Source: an uncultured Prevotellaceae bacterium (GTDB lineage Bacteria; Bacteroidota; Bacteroidia; Bacteroidales; Bacteroidaceae). Taken from it: a DNA stretch of 64,000 nt. Numbering within the stretch: the first letter of the stretch is position 1; the number at the start of each line of letters is the position of its first letter. Below the pieces are notes generated by a model. It was not told the DNA's origin. It did not search any database and was given only the letters and a program-made list of their open reading frames with translations. Of this stretch, positions 36,248-45,143 are shown in pieces. The stretch covers positions 1 to 64,000 of the forward strand of contig OMRP01000003.1 in the NCBI GenBank assembly GCA_900313615.1. The letters are read 5' to 3'. Both the position numbers and the translations under genes were made by a program.

Positions 36248-37501
36248 ATGAAAAAAATCTTAATCGCTGCGCTGATGGTGGCCAATGCCGCCGCGGCAAT
36301 GGCTGGTGATAGCGATGCGCTGAAAGCTATCATGAAAGCCAAATCCTATGACGAGGCGAAAGCCATGGTCACTTCATCTCTCGGTTCTCTCGCCAATAGC
36401 GAGGAGAAAGCAAAAGCCTACAACAAATTGGTTGATTTGGCGATGGATAAAGTGCAGGATGTGATGGGTGTTATGAGCAATAACGCAATGGCAGAGCAGA
36501 TGGGTAATGGTAAGATTGAAGCTTATGATACGCTGGGTTTCTATCAGGCTATGTATAATGCCTTTGCTGATGCTGCGGAATGTGACAAATACGATAACAT
36601 GCCCAATGAAAAGGGTAAGGTGAAAGTTAAATTCCATAAACCCAACGCCGACCGCCTGTGGAACATGCGTGCCCACCTTATCAATGGTGGTATCTTCTTC
36701 CAGGAGAAGGGTAACTTGGCCAACGCCTTTAAATATCTGTCTATGTATGTGGACTCCAACAAATTCCCTCTCTTCAGTGAACAGGATGCAGCTGCTGATG
36801 AAAACCTTACCAACATGGCTTACTATGCAGCCGTGTTCGCTTACCAAAACCAAGACATGGCGAATGTGGAGAAATACTGCGACATAGCCATGAAAGATCC
36901 TGAGAAGGCTTCGGATGCCATGAGCTTGAAGATGGCTGCTTTGCAAGCCAACTTGCACACTAGAGCTGATTCCTTGGCATATGCTGAAAAACTGGAGGGT
37001 ATTTATGCGCAAGATCCCAACAATGAAGTGGTCTTCGGCATGCTCATCACAACCTATTCCGGCTTGGGCGAGAGCGCCAAGATGGAACAGCTCTTCGACA
37101 AGAAACTTGCTTCTGATCCCAACAACTTCACGGTATGGGCGGTACGTGGACAGAATGCAATGATTGCTCAAAACCTCGATGAAGCCATTGCTGACTTCAA
37201 GAAAGCCTTGGCTACGCAACCGAACAATGCTCAGGTGCGCACCTATCTAGGCGCTTGTCTCCTTGATAAGGCTGCTCAGGCTGAAGACCGTGCGGCGGGA
37301 AGAACAGGTAGAGTGTCTCCGCAGGCTATGGAGCAAATCCGACCCATCTTCGAAGAGGCTCGCGAAAACCTCGAAATGGCTAAACAGCTCGACCCCAACA
37401 AAGAGCAGGCCAACTGGGCTTATCCGCTCTATCGTTGCTACTACAGCCTCTATGGAGAAGATGATCAAAGAACAAAAGACGCTGAAGCCGCTACTCACTA
37501 A
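36248..37501 (+). CDS. Secreted TPR protein
   Basis: 417 residues with an N-terminal signal peptide (KKILIAALMVANAAAAMA). TPR units are visible as helix pairs: LINGGIFFQEKGNLANAFKY, YYAAVFAYQNQDMANVEKYC, TVWAVRGQNAMIAQNLDEAI, QVRTYLGACLLDKAAQAED. Likely periplasmic or surface scaffold; function unknown. The next gene is a TPR protein of almost the same length with a similar early region, suggesting an old duplication (both have a NLF/GGxFF...KG motif). Confidence 0.7.
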   Translation: MKKILIAALMVANAAAAMAGDSDALKAIMKAKSYDEAKAMVTSSLGSLANSEEKAKAYNKLVDLAMDKVQDVMGVMSNNAMAEQMGNGKIEAYDTLGFYQAMYNAFADAAECDKYDNMPNEKGKVKVKFHKPNADRLWNMRAHLINGGIFFQEKGNLANAFKYLSMYVDSNKFPLFSEQDAAADENLTNMAYYAAVFAYQNQDMANVEKYCDIAMKDPEKASDAMSLKMAALQANLHTRADSLAYAEKLEGIYAQDPNNEVVFGMLITTYSGLGESAKMEQLFDKKLASDPNNFTVWAVRGQNAMIAQNLDEAIADFKKALATQPNNAQVRTYLGACLLDKAAQAEDRAAGRTGRVSPQAMEQIRPIFEEARENLEMAKQLDPNKEQANWAYPLYRCYYSLYGEDDQRTKDAEAATH

Positions 37502-37522
37502 TTACGTGATATAGTACTCAAT

Positions 37523-37559
37523 AACAGGGGGGAGGAAAGACGCCTTCCCCCTCTGTTTT
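37523..37559 (+). terminator. Terminator after the first TPR gene
   Basis: AACAG-GGGGGAGG pairs with CCTTCCCCC-TCTGTT, then TTTC, within the 79-base gap between the two TPR genes. Confidence 0.6.
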
Positions 37560-37580
37560 CATACAAAACCACCTCCCTCT

Positions 37581-38828
37581 ATGAAGAAAGCTTTACCGTT
37601 GCTATTTGCCCTGATGCTGTTTCCTTGTGTGCTTTCTGCACAGAAAGCAAAGAAGGTCATAGCGCAAGCCAAGACCTGTATCAAAAACGGTAAGGCTGCC
37701 GACAAGCACGACAAGGCTCTGAAGGAGTTTGAAAAGGCCGAGAAGTCCATGCGGCAGCTTCTGCAGGATTCGGCAAACTACGACAATGAGAAAATATGGA
37801 TTACGCTCTATGATGCTATACAGGCGCAATACGACCTGGGCAATGAACAACTGTATCTGAAACAGGCTTATGACACTACAGCGCTGTTCAATAATGCTTC
37901 AAAGATGTTCGATGTGCTTGTGACGTTCGACAGCATAGATGCAAAAGTTGACAAGAACGGAATACCAAAACTAAAATATAGAAAACGTCACGGTGAGATA
38001 CTCGATACTTACCGGCCAAACTTGTTCTATGGAGGGGCATTCTTTGTGAACAAGGGTGATTTCAATAAGGCATATACATATTTCGACAAATATATTGGAA
38101 GTGCCGAACTGCCCATATTGAAAGATTATGACTATCTGCGTAACGACACGTTGATTCCTTCGGCAGCCTACTGGGCGTTGTATAGTGCCTATCGCATGAA
38201 TCAATTCGATATGGCACTCAAATACAAAGAATTGGCATTGCGTGACGATCAGAAAACAAGTCAAACTACCCAGTATCTGGCTGAAATATACCGACTCAAA
38301 GGCGATACGGCTGAATATGTGCGGTTGCTGACGGAGGGCTTTCATAATGACCCGGAGTATCCATTCTTCTTCCCTCGCTTGATTGATTATTACAATAGCA
38401 GGGAAAAAAATGATTCGATGATGGCAGTCGTCGATATGGCGTTGGCCAACGACTCCACAAACAAACTGTATCGCTATGCTAAAAGTACTGTACTTCTCAA
38501 TATGGGGAAATACAAGGAGTGCAACGAGATATGTAACCAGCTCATCGCTGAGGATGAGAACTATGGCGATGCGTATTACAATCTTGGATTGGCATATTTC
38601 AACCAAGCCGTTGAACTTGATAAGGTGGCCCAGCGCTCCCGACAGAAACGCCGTGCCATACGTGAGTTGTACGAGAAAAGTCTACCCTATATGGAGAAAT
38701 ACCGACAGCTGGAACCTGAGCAGAAAGGACGCTGGCTGCCAGTGCTTTATATCTTGTATCTCAATCTTAACATGGGTGAGCAGTTCGATGAGATAGACCG
38801 TCTACGCAGTGCAGCGGAAAGGCGATGA
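37581..38828 (+). CDS. Secreted TPR protein, paralogue-like
   Basis: 415 residues, signal peptide KKALPLLFALMLFPCVLSAQ. TPR-type helix pairs include NLFYGGAFFVNKGDFNKAYT, ALYSAYRMNQFDMALKYKEL, YNLGLAYFNQAVELDK and a last pair near YMEKYRQLEPEQKGRWLPVL. Similar in layout to the gene upstream. No catalytic domain seen. Probably an envelope protein of unknown role. Confidence 0.7.
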   Translation: MKKALPLLFALMLFPCVLSAQKAKKVIAQAKTCIKNGKAADKHDKALKEFEKAEKSMRQLLQDSANYDNEKIWITLYDAIQAQYDLGNEQLYLKQAYDTTALFNNASKMFDVLVTFDSIDAKVDKNGIPKLKYRKRHGEILDTYRPNLFYGGAFFVNKGDFNKAYTYFDKYIGSAELPILKDYDYLRNDTLIPSAAYWALYSAYRMNQFDMALKYKELALRDDQKTSQTTQYLAEIYRLKGDTAEYVRLLTEGFHNDPEYPFFFPRLIDYYNSREKNDSMMAVVDMALANDSTNKLYRYAKSTVLLNMGKYKECNEICNQLIAEDENYGDAYYNLGLAYFNQAVELDKVAQRSRQKRRAIRELYEKSLPYMEKYRQLEPEQKGRWLPVLYILYLNLNMGEQFDEIDRLRSAAERR

Positions 38829-38906
38829 TGTATCGTAATTAAATGCAAACTCGTGAACATGAAAGTTTTTCTTTCTATGCTTTCCAATTCCTAAATTCCC
38901 TGAAAA

Positions 38907-40223
38907 ATGACCATCCAAGAAATACTCAAAAAACTACATATTTCTCAGCTTAATACCATGCAGATGGCCGCTGGTAAGGCTTTTGCCGACGATAGCAACG
39001 ACATGGTTATCCTTTCACCAACGGGCTCTGGAAAGACTTTGGCTTACTTGCTGCCGTTGGCGTTGTCTATCGATGCTGAGTCTGACAAGTTGCAGGCTGT
39101 GGTCATCGTGCCTGGACGCGAACTGGCTGCTCAGTCGGTCGATGTGCTGGCGAAAATGGGAATGGGGGTGCGTGGATTGGGTGTCTATGGTGGACGGACT
39201 GCGATGGAGGAACATCGTGCCATCGTCAAGCATAAACCGCATGTGCTCTTCGCTACGCCAGGAAGACTCAACGATCATATCGACAAAGAGAATATCAATA
39301 CGGCAACAGTACGTTACCTTGTCATTGATGAGTTCGACAAATGTTTGCAGATGGGATTTCTCGCCGAGATGAATAAAGCCATTCGCCATCTCAAAGGTGT
39401 GAGACGTAGATGCCTGCTATCTGCTACGAATGCTGAGGAGATACCTGACTTTGTCAACATGAAACAGACGCTGGTGCTCGATTATTCGGACTATCAGCAG
39501 ACTTCCGAACGATTGCACGTTAACAGCGTGGCTTGCCCGGAGAAAGATAAACTCCCTATGCTCTGCTCACTGCTGCGGCAGTTGGGCTCGGGAGGGACAA
39601 TCGTCTTCTTAAATTATCGCGATGCCGTGGAACGCACCTGGAAGGCGCTTGTCAGCCAAGGGTTCACGGCGGTACGCATGCATGGGGGATTGGAACAGAA
39701 ACAGCGTGAGGAGGCTCTCTATCTCTTCAGCAATGGGTCGGCGACGGTCCTCGTGGCAACAGACTTGGCTTCTAGAGGATTGGATATGCCCGACGTCAAG
39801 GCTATCGTCCACTATCACCTGCCTCTCGGCGAGCAAGAGTATGTGCACAGGGTAGGGCGAACAGCACGATGGATGAACACAGGTGAGGCTTTTTTCCTGC
39901 TGGCTCCTGATGAAACTCTGCCCGATTTCATCGACCAAGAAGTTTGTCCTTTTGCGTTGGATGGCAAAGAATACCCAGTGCCGGTACCTCAGCGCACAAC
40001 AATCTATATTGGCAAAGGAAAACTCAACAAAATTAGCAAGGGCGATGTGGTTGGCTTTCTGTGTAAGAAAGGCGGCTTGACTGCCGAGGATATCGGACGC
40101 ATCGATGTATATGACAGATATGCCTGTGCTGCTGTAGCCTATGATAAGGCAGATGCACTGCTACATCAACTGAAGGGAGAAAAGATTAAAGGACTGAATA
40201 CCATTGTGGAAAGACTCAAATGA
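38907..40223 (+). CDS. DbpA-like DEAD-box RNA helicase
   Basis: 438 residues. Motif I SPTGSGKT (37-44), Ib TPGRLNDHI, motif II is DEFD rather than DEAD (VIDEFDKCLQMGF), III SATN instead of SAT, V ATDLASRGLDM, VI HRVGRTARW. From ~residue 365 the end (IYIGKGKLNKISKGDVVGFL, then IGRIDVYDRYACAAVAYDKA) matches the DbpA RNA-binding domain, which directs the helicase to 23S rRNA. The substitutions in motif II are compatible with ATPase activity in related families. A role in large-subunit assembly is inferred. Confidence 0.85.
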   Translation: MTIQEILKKLHISQLNTMQMAAGKAFADDSNDMVILSPTGSGKTLAYLLPLALSIDAESDKLQAVVIVPGRELAAQSVDVLAKMGMGVRGLGVYGGRTAMEEHRAIVKHKPHVLFATPGRLNDHIDKENINTATVRYLVIDEFDKCLQMGFLAEMNKAIRHLKGVRRRCLLSATNAEEIPDFVNMKQTLVLDYSDYQQTSERLHVNSVACPEKDKLPMLCSLLRQLGSGGTIVFLNYRDAVERTWKALVSQGFTAVRMHGGLEQKQREEALYLFSNGSATVLVATDLASRGLDMPDVKAIVHYHLPLGEQEYVHRVGRTARWMNTGEAFFLLAPDETLPDFIDQEVCPFALDGKEYPVPVPQRTTIYIGKGKLNKISKGDVVGFLCKKGGLTAEDIGRIDVYDRYACAAVAYDKADALLHQLKGEKIKGLNTIVERLK

Positions 40224-40307
40224 CGGGAGTTTTTGCAAACTCCACTTTGCATTCGCAATGGTCTTTTTTTGCCAATGGTGACAAACGGTCTTTTTCCCTT
40301 CAAAATA

Positions 40308-40340
40308 TTTGTCGGATTCAAATAAATGACGTAAATTCGC
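40308..40340 (+). promoter_or_regulatory. serC: Probable promoter of serC
   Basis: TTTG (40308-40311), spacer 21 bases, TAAATTCG (40333-40340; one mismatch to TAnnTTTG), 67 bases upstream of the ATG. Confidence 0.45.
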
Positions 40341-40407
40341 ACTCGTAAAAGAGCATTCATTAGAATATTCATAAACACAACTTTATTTCAAAAAAAATCA
40401 AAACAAG

Positions 40408-41475
40408 ATGAAGAAGTACAACTTTAATGCCGGTCCTTCTATGCTTCCCAGAGAAGTTATCGAGAATACGGCGAAGCAGTGTTTAGACTTCAACGGTTCG
40501 GGTCTCTCTCTGATGGAGATTAGTCACCGTGCAAAAGATTTCCAACCAGTGGTCGACGAGGCCGTGGCTCTTATCAAGGAGCTCTATCAGGTGCCCGAAG
40601 GATACTCCGTGATTTTCCTCGGTGGTGGCGCTTCACTCGAATTCTGCATGATTCCTTACAACTTCCTCATCAAAAAAGCAGCTTACCTCAATACAGGTAC
40701 TTGGGCGAAGAAGGCCATGAAAGAGGCTAAACTGTTCGGCGAGGTAGTAGAGGTGGCTTCGTCTGCCGATGCTAACTACACGTTCATTCCCAAAGATTGG
40801 ACTTGCCCCGATGATGTTGACTATCTGCATATCACAACAAATAACACTATCTACGGAACGGAAATTCGTAAAGACCTTGATGTGAATGTTCCTCTCATCG
40901 CTGACATGTCATCCGATATCTTCAGCCGTCCCGTCGATGTGTCTAAATATGACTGCATCTATGGTGGTGCACAGAAAAACTTGGCAATGGCGGGTGTTAC
41001 CGTTGTTATTGTTAAGGATGAAAAATTGGGACGTGCGCCGAGACAGATACCTACAATGCTCGACTACCGCACGCATGTCGAGAAAGGTTCAATGTTCAAC
41101 ACACCTCCAGTGGTGCCCATCTACTCGGCTCTCGAGAACCTCCGTTGGATCAAGAAAAACGGTGGTGTCGAAGCCATGGCAAAGAGAGCAAAGCAAAGGG
41201 CCGACATGCTGTATGCAGAAATCGACCGTAACAAGCTATTCCGTGGCACCGTGGTCGAGGAAGACCGCTCCTACATGAACATCTGTTTCGTCATGAACGA
41301 TGAATACAAAGAACTGGAAAAACCGTTCTTCGATTTCGCTACAGAACGTGGCATGGTAGGCATCAAGGGACACCGCTCAGTGGGTGGCTTCCGCGCGAGC
41401 TGCTACAATGCTCAGACCATTGAAGGCGTTCAGGCACTCATCGATGCCATGCAGGAATTTGAAAAGAAGAATTAA
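40408..41475 (+). CDS. serC: Phosphoserine aminotransferase
   Basis: 355 residues, class V PLP enzyme: [62 protein letters not shown], the PLP Lys in [16 protein letters not shown], and [15 protein letters not shown]. Converts 3-phosphohydroxypyruvate to phosphoserine. Thirty-eight bases before the serA-like gene; together they give two of the three steps from 3-phosphoglycerate to serine. Confidence 0.97.
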   Translation: MKKYNFNAGPSMLPREVIENTAKQCLDFNGSGLSLMEISHRAKDFQPVVDEAVALIKELYQVPEGYSVIFLGGGASLEFCMIPYNFLIKKAAYLNTGTWAKKAMKEAKLFGEVVEVASSADANYTFIPKDWTCPDDVDYLHITTNNTIYGTEIRKDLDVNVPLIADMSSDIFSRPVDVSKYDCIYGGAQKNLAMAGVTVVIVKDEKLGRAPRQIPTMLDYRTHVEKGSMFNTPPVVPIYSALENLRWIKKNGGVEAMAKRAKQRADMLYAEIDRNKLFRGTVVEEDRSYMNICFVMNDEYKELEKPFFDFATERGMVGIKGHRSVGGFRASCYNAQTIEGVQALIDAMQEFEKKN

Positions 41476-41513
41476 TATTCAAATAACACTCCGTTTTAAC
41501 AACCCAATAAAAA

Positions 41514-42431
41514 ATGAAAATTCTTGTTGCTACAGAAAAGCCGTTCGCTCCTGCTGCGGTAGAAGGAATAAGGAAAGAGGTGGAAGCGGCCGGCAATGAG
41601 CTGGTGCTCCTCGAAAAATATACCGAAAAGGCTCAGCTGCTCGAGGCGGTGGCCGATGCAGATGCGCTCATCATTCGTTCCGACAAGGTGGATGCTGAAG
41701 TGCTCGACGCTGCTAAGAATCTGAAAATCGTGGTGCGCGCTGGTGCTGGATTCGACAATATCGACCTGGCAGCGGCTACAGCACATCAGGTGGTGGCAGA
41801 GAACACCCCTGGACAGAACGCCAATGCTGTGGCAGAACTGGTGTTCGGACTTTTGGTGTATGCTGTGCGTAATTTCTTCAATGGAAAGAGCGGCTCTGAA
41901 CTGAAAGGGAAGAAACTGGGTCTGTTGGCTTTCGGCAATGTAGGCCGTAATGTGGCACGTATCGCAGGTGGCTTTGGCATGGAGGTCTATGCTTATGATG
42001 CTTATTGCCCGAAAGAGGTGATTGAAAAAGCGGGTGTCAAGGCAGTCGATTCACAGGATGCGTTGTTTGAGCAGTGCGACATTGTCTCGCTTCATATCCC
42101 TGCTACGGCTGAGACGAAAAACAGCATCAATGCTGCGCTCGTTGGCAAACTGCCGAAGGGTGGTATCCTTGTGAACACCGCTCGTAAAGAGGTAATCAAT
42201 GAGCCTGAACTCATTCAACTCCTCGCCGAGCGTACTGACCTGAAGTTTGTTACGGATATCATGCCTGAAGCAAATGATGAGTTCGCTCAGTTTGAGGGAC
42301 GTTATTTCTCTACTCCTAAGAAAATGGGTGCCCAAACAGCTGAAGCCAACATCAATGCAGGTATTGCAGCCGCCAAGCAAATCAACGCTTTCTTCAAAGA
42401 TGGCGACACGCGCTTCCAGGTGAACAAATAA
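41514..42431 (+). CDS. serA: D-3-phosphoglycerate dehydrogenase, short form
   Basis: 305 residues. D-isomer 2-hydroxyacid dehydrogenase: catalytic and binding motifs VVRAGAGFDNIDLAAAT, GLLAFGNVGRNVARI (NAD-binding GxGxxG variant AFGNVG), HIPATAETKNSI, LVNTARKEVINE and the Glu/His area DIMPEAN. The regulatory ACT domain of long SerA is absent, as in other short forms. Next to serC, which supports the assignment to serine synthesis over other hydroxyacid dehydrogenases. Confidence 0.88.
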   Translation: MKILVATEKPFAPAAVEGIRKEVEAAGNELVLLEKYTEKAQLLEAVADADALIIRSDKVDAEVLDAAKNLKIVVRAGAGFDNIDLAAATAHQVVAENTPGQNANAVAELVFGLLVYAVRNFFNGKSGSELKGKKLGLLAFGNVGRNVARIAGGFGMEVYAYDAYCPKEVIEKAGVKAVDSQDALFEQCDIVSLHIPATAETKNSINAALVGKLPKGGILVNTARKEVINEPELIQLLAERTDLKFVTDIMPEANDEFAQFEGRYFSTPKKMGAQTAEANINAGIAAAKQINAFFKDGDTRFQVNK

Positions 42432-42458
42432 ATCATCAAAAAGCATTTTATGATTATT

Positions 42459-42493
42459 CGGGCGGGACAATGTGCCCGCCCGTTTTTCTTTTT
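42459..42493 (+). terminator. Terminator after serA
   Basis: Perfect GC stem CGGGCGGG/CCCGCCCG, loop ACAATGTG, then TTTTTCTTTTT. Confidence 0.85.
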
Positions 42494-42588
42494 CATTTTT
42501 ACTCTTCATACCTTAAATCACAACCACTTTTACCCTTCTAATGATTTAATTTTTAAATAATTTAATCATTTAATTTATAAATTTCTCC

Positions 42589-43836
42589 ATGGCTACCATT
42601 AAACCTTTCCGGGGCATACGTCCGCCCAAAAATCTTGTCGAAAAAGTAGAGTCTCGTCCTTATGATGTACTTGAGTCCGACGAGGCCAGAGAAGAAGCCA
42701 AAGGCAATGAAATGAGCCTTTACCATATCATAAAACCAGAAATCGACTTCCCTGAAGGTACCAGCGAATACGATCCAAGGGTCTACGAGAAGGCTGCACA
42801 AAACTTCCAAATGTTCCAGGACAAAGGGTGGTTGGTACAAGACAAAGACGAGCACTACTATATCTATGCTCAGACCATGAATGGCAAGACGCAGTATGGA
42901 CTCGTTGTGGGCGCTTACGTCGACGACTATCTTAATGGTGTCATCAAAAAGCACGAACTTACAAGGCGCGATAAAGAGGAAGATCGCATGAAACATGTTA
43001 GGGTGAACAATGCCAATATCGAACCGGTATTCTTTGCCTATCCTGATAATGCGGTGCTCAATAGCCTCATCATGCGTTATGCAGCCACCGAACCGGTATA
43101 TGATTTCATTGCGCCTATCGATGGTTTCGGACATAAATTCTGGGTAATCAGTGATGCCGACGATATTAAGACCATTACGGAGGAATTCCGTAAGATGCCA
43201 TCGCTCTATATTGCTGATGGTCACCATCGCTCAGCGGCTGCAGCTCTCGTGGGAGCTGAAAAACAAAAGGCCAATCCGAACCATACAGGCAATGAGGAAT
43301 ACAATTATTTTATGGCTGTCTGCTTCCAAGCTTCCCAGCTCACCATACTCGATTACAATAGGGTGGTGAAAGACCTGAATGGTTTAACTTCGGAAGAGTT
43401 CCTAGTTGCACTGAAGAAAAACTTTACCGTCGAAGACAAAGGTACTGATATTTATAAACCTGCCAAATTGCATGAGTTTTCTCTTTACCTCGATGGGCGT
43501 TGGTTTGCTCTCGAAGCAAAAGAGGGAACCTATAATCCCGATGATGCCATTGGAGTACTTGATGTAGATATCTCCAGCCGATTGATACTCGATGAGATAC
43601 TCAATATAGGTGACCTTCGTTCGTCGAAACGTATTGACTTCGTTGGTGGACTTCGTGGATTGGGTGAACTGAAACGTCGTGTGGACAGCGGTGAGATGAG
43701 GGCTGCCTTGGCGCTTTATCCCGTGTCGATGCAGCAAATTATGGACATTGCCGACAGTGGAAAAATCATGCCGCCGAAGGCTACGTGGTTTGAACCCAAA
43801 CTTCGCTCAGGTCTCGTCATTCATAAGTTAGACTGA
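42589..43836 (+). CDS. DUF1015 protein, possible serine-linked kinase
   Basis: 415 residues, full-length DUF1015: MATIKPFRGIRPPKNL, SRPYDVLESDEAR, VYEKAAQNFQMFQDKGWL, and the hallmark YIADGHHRSAAA (D210-G-H-H-R214). The DGHHR motif is like that of the ParB/sulfiredoxin fold used by free serine kinases (SerK, SbnI). The gene follows serC and serA, which fits an activity on serine or phosphoserine, but this is inference. 157 bases and a terminator separate it from serA, so it may use its own promoter. Confidence 0.8.
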   Translation: MATIKPFRGIRPPKNLVEKVESRPYDVLESDEAREEAKGNEMSLYHIIKPEIDFPEGTSEYDPRVYEKAAQNFQMFQDKGWLVQDKDEHYYIYAQTMNGKTQYGLVVGAYVDDYLNGVIKKHELTRRDKEEDRMKHVRVNNANIEPVFFAYPDNAVLNSLIMRYAATEPVYDFIAPIDGFGHKFWVISDADDIKTITEEFRKMPSLYIADGHHRSAAAALVGAEKQKANPNHTGNEEYNYFMAVCFQASQLTILDYNRVVKDLNGLTSEEFLVALKKNFTVEDKGTDIYKPAKLHEFSLYLDGRWFALEAKEGTYNPDDAIGVLDVDISSRLILDEILNIGDLRSSKRIDFVGGLRGLGELKRRVDSGEMRAALALYPVSMQQIMDIADSGKIMPPKATWFEPKLRSGLVIHKLD

Positions 43837-44432
43837 ACAAATTCGCACTTATCGACACTTTCCTGACCATATCCGAGAAGATTGCCGAGGGCTATTACAC
43901 GGAGAAACGGAGTAAGTTCCTGGCCTTTGCTCACCATGTCGAAAATACCGACCAGGTGAAGAATATTGTTGATGGCTATAGGAAACGTTTCTTCGATGCG
44001 AGACACGTGTGCTATGCCTATATGTTAGGAGCGGAAAGGAAAGTGTTTAGGGCTGTGGACGATGGGGAACCCTCATCCACAGCGGGTAAACCAATTCTCG
44101 GTCAAATCAACGCGAATGAACTGACCGACATCCTCATTGTCGTGGTAAGGTATTATGGTGGGGGCAACCTGGGAACTGGGGGCCTCATCGTAGCCTACCG
44201 CACGGCAGCTCAGCAGGCTGTAGCCAATGCGGAAATCGTGACTAAGATGGTCGAGGAAACCATTACTTTTGATTTTCCTTATGTTATGATGAATGGTGTG
44301 ATGAGGGTGGTGAAGGAGATGAATCCTCGCATCGTGAGTCAGCGGTTCGATAATACCTGTTCTATTACGCTTGCCATACGCAAGTCCGAAGTCGAGCAAC
44401 TGAAGAACCGACTTGCGCAACTTAGCTTCTAA
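43833..44432 (+). CDS. IMPACT (YigZ) family protein with a non-canonical start
   Basis: About 199 residues if started at CTG 43833, which overlaps the DUF1015 stop (CTGA). The N-terminal family region is present in frame (YYTEKRSKFLAFAHHVEN) but has no ATG, GTG or TTG before GTG 43956; the frame is closed by TAA at 43824. A start at 43956 would delete about 40 conserved residues. The rest is normal: FDARHVCYAYMLG, DDGEPSSTAGKPIL, VVRYYGGGNLGTGGLIVAYR. Members bind nucleic acid or regulate translation; role here unknown. Alternatives: ATT/ATA start, or a sequence error. Confidence 0.75.
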   Translation: MNKFALIDTFLTISEKIAEGYYTEKRSKFLAFAHHVENTDQVKNIVDGYRKRFFDARHVCYAYMLGAERKVFRAVDDGEPSSTAGKPILGQINANELTDILIVVVRYYGGGNLGTGGLIVAYRTAAQQAVANAEIVTKMVEETITFDFPYVMMNGVMRVVKEMNPRIVSQRFDNTCSITLAIRKSEVEQLKNRLAQLSF

Positions 44433-44477
44433 TAAGACCTTAATAACTAGCTAAACTGCCTTCAGGAGCATATAACA

Positions 44478-44846
44478 ATGAATAAAACAAAAAGAGCCTC
44501 AATTATTAAGGCAACCGTAGATAACGGACTGTTTCCATCGGCTGATATTTTCATTGAAGGATGTATTTTTAATGAGATTATGTATGCTGGATTAAAAGGC
44601 AATTTAGTAGAAGAATTCAATAAAATCTTAAATGAGTATTCTTTTGATGGTTATCAACCATCAAAACGTATAATCGCGTTAATGGAACATTTTTGCAAAA
44701 ACCCTGAGATAGCAGCAATGCAGCATGTAGAGTTAAATGACTGTGTTTCATATTTTGGTGAGTACTACGATGGAGTGCCTACAATAAAGTACAGAAAGAA
44801 AGATAGGTTCAAGATAGAACCTATAAATATAGCAGAGCAGGACTAG
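44478..44846 (+). CDS. Orphan protein, unknown
   Basis: 122 residues, soluble, no signal peptide or membrane segment. Mixed composition with many acidic and aromatic residues (FGEYYDGVPTIKYRKKDRF); a helix-rich N-terminal half (GNLVEEFNKILNEYSF, RIIALMEHFCKN). It matches no family I recognise. Size, AT-rich codons and place at the left end of an accessory island, with a 105-base repeat 135 bases downstream, would fit an immunity or cargo gene, but nothing shows that directly. Start ATG 44478 is preceded by CAGGAG at 7 bases. Confidence 0.6.
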   Translation: MNKTKRASIIKATVDNGLFPSADIFIEGCIFNEIMYAGLKGNLVEEFNKILNEYSFDGYQPSKRIIALMEHFCKNPEIAAMQHVELNDCVSYFGEYYDGVPTIKYRKKDRFKIEPINIAEQD

Positions 44847-44981
44847 TTCCTTTCCTCCATTATATTGTACCTTTCTTTTTATTATTCGTTAATCTTATCC
44901 AGCAGTTCCATTGTCTTTATCTTAGCTTTATTTATTGAAGGAATTTTTATTTGTAGTATAAATTTAAAATATTGAACGTGT

Positions 44982-45086
44982 CTTAGTAACTTACTAAGTG
45001 GCTTGCATTATGCAGAATTGATTATTACATTTGCAGTGGATATGCACTTCTTCTAGGAAGAAGTATACATATCCATGTAAGTAATT
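44982..45086 (+). repeat. 105-base direct repeat, copy 1
   Basis: About 93 of 105 positions match copy 2 at 47801-47905, without gaps. Contents in order: the 17-base palindrome CTTAGTAA-C-TTACTAAG (44982-44998), a small TGCA-TTA-TGCA inverted repeat, a consensus promoter, and a hairpin GGATATG-C-ACTTCTTC-TAG-GAAGAAGT-ATA-CATATCC (45038-45074). The ends AGTAACTTAC and GTAAGTAATT are imperfect inverted repeats (8 of 10). Lies 3' of the 44478-44846 gene, in the same orientation as copy 2 relative to its gene. Confidence 0.8.
45003..45033 (+). promoter_or_regulatory. Promoter inside repeat copy 1
   Basis: TTG (45003-45005), 20-base spacer, TACATTTG (45026-45033). The RNA would begin near 45040 at the hairpin. 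Copy 2 has a damaged -7 (TATATTTA). Confidence 0.6.
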
Positions 45087-45143
45087 CTTTTAAATATGTT
45101 TTAAGTGAATTCAATTAAATTAGCTGCTACCGTTTTTACATCC

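Noticed and set aside
44982-45086. Integron attC site
   Set aside because: No RYYYAAC/GTTRRRY core pair at the ends and no integrase in the window; kept only as an analogy.
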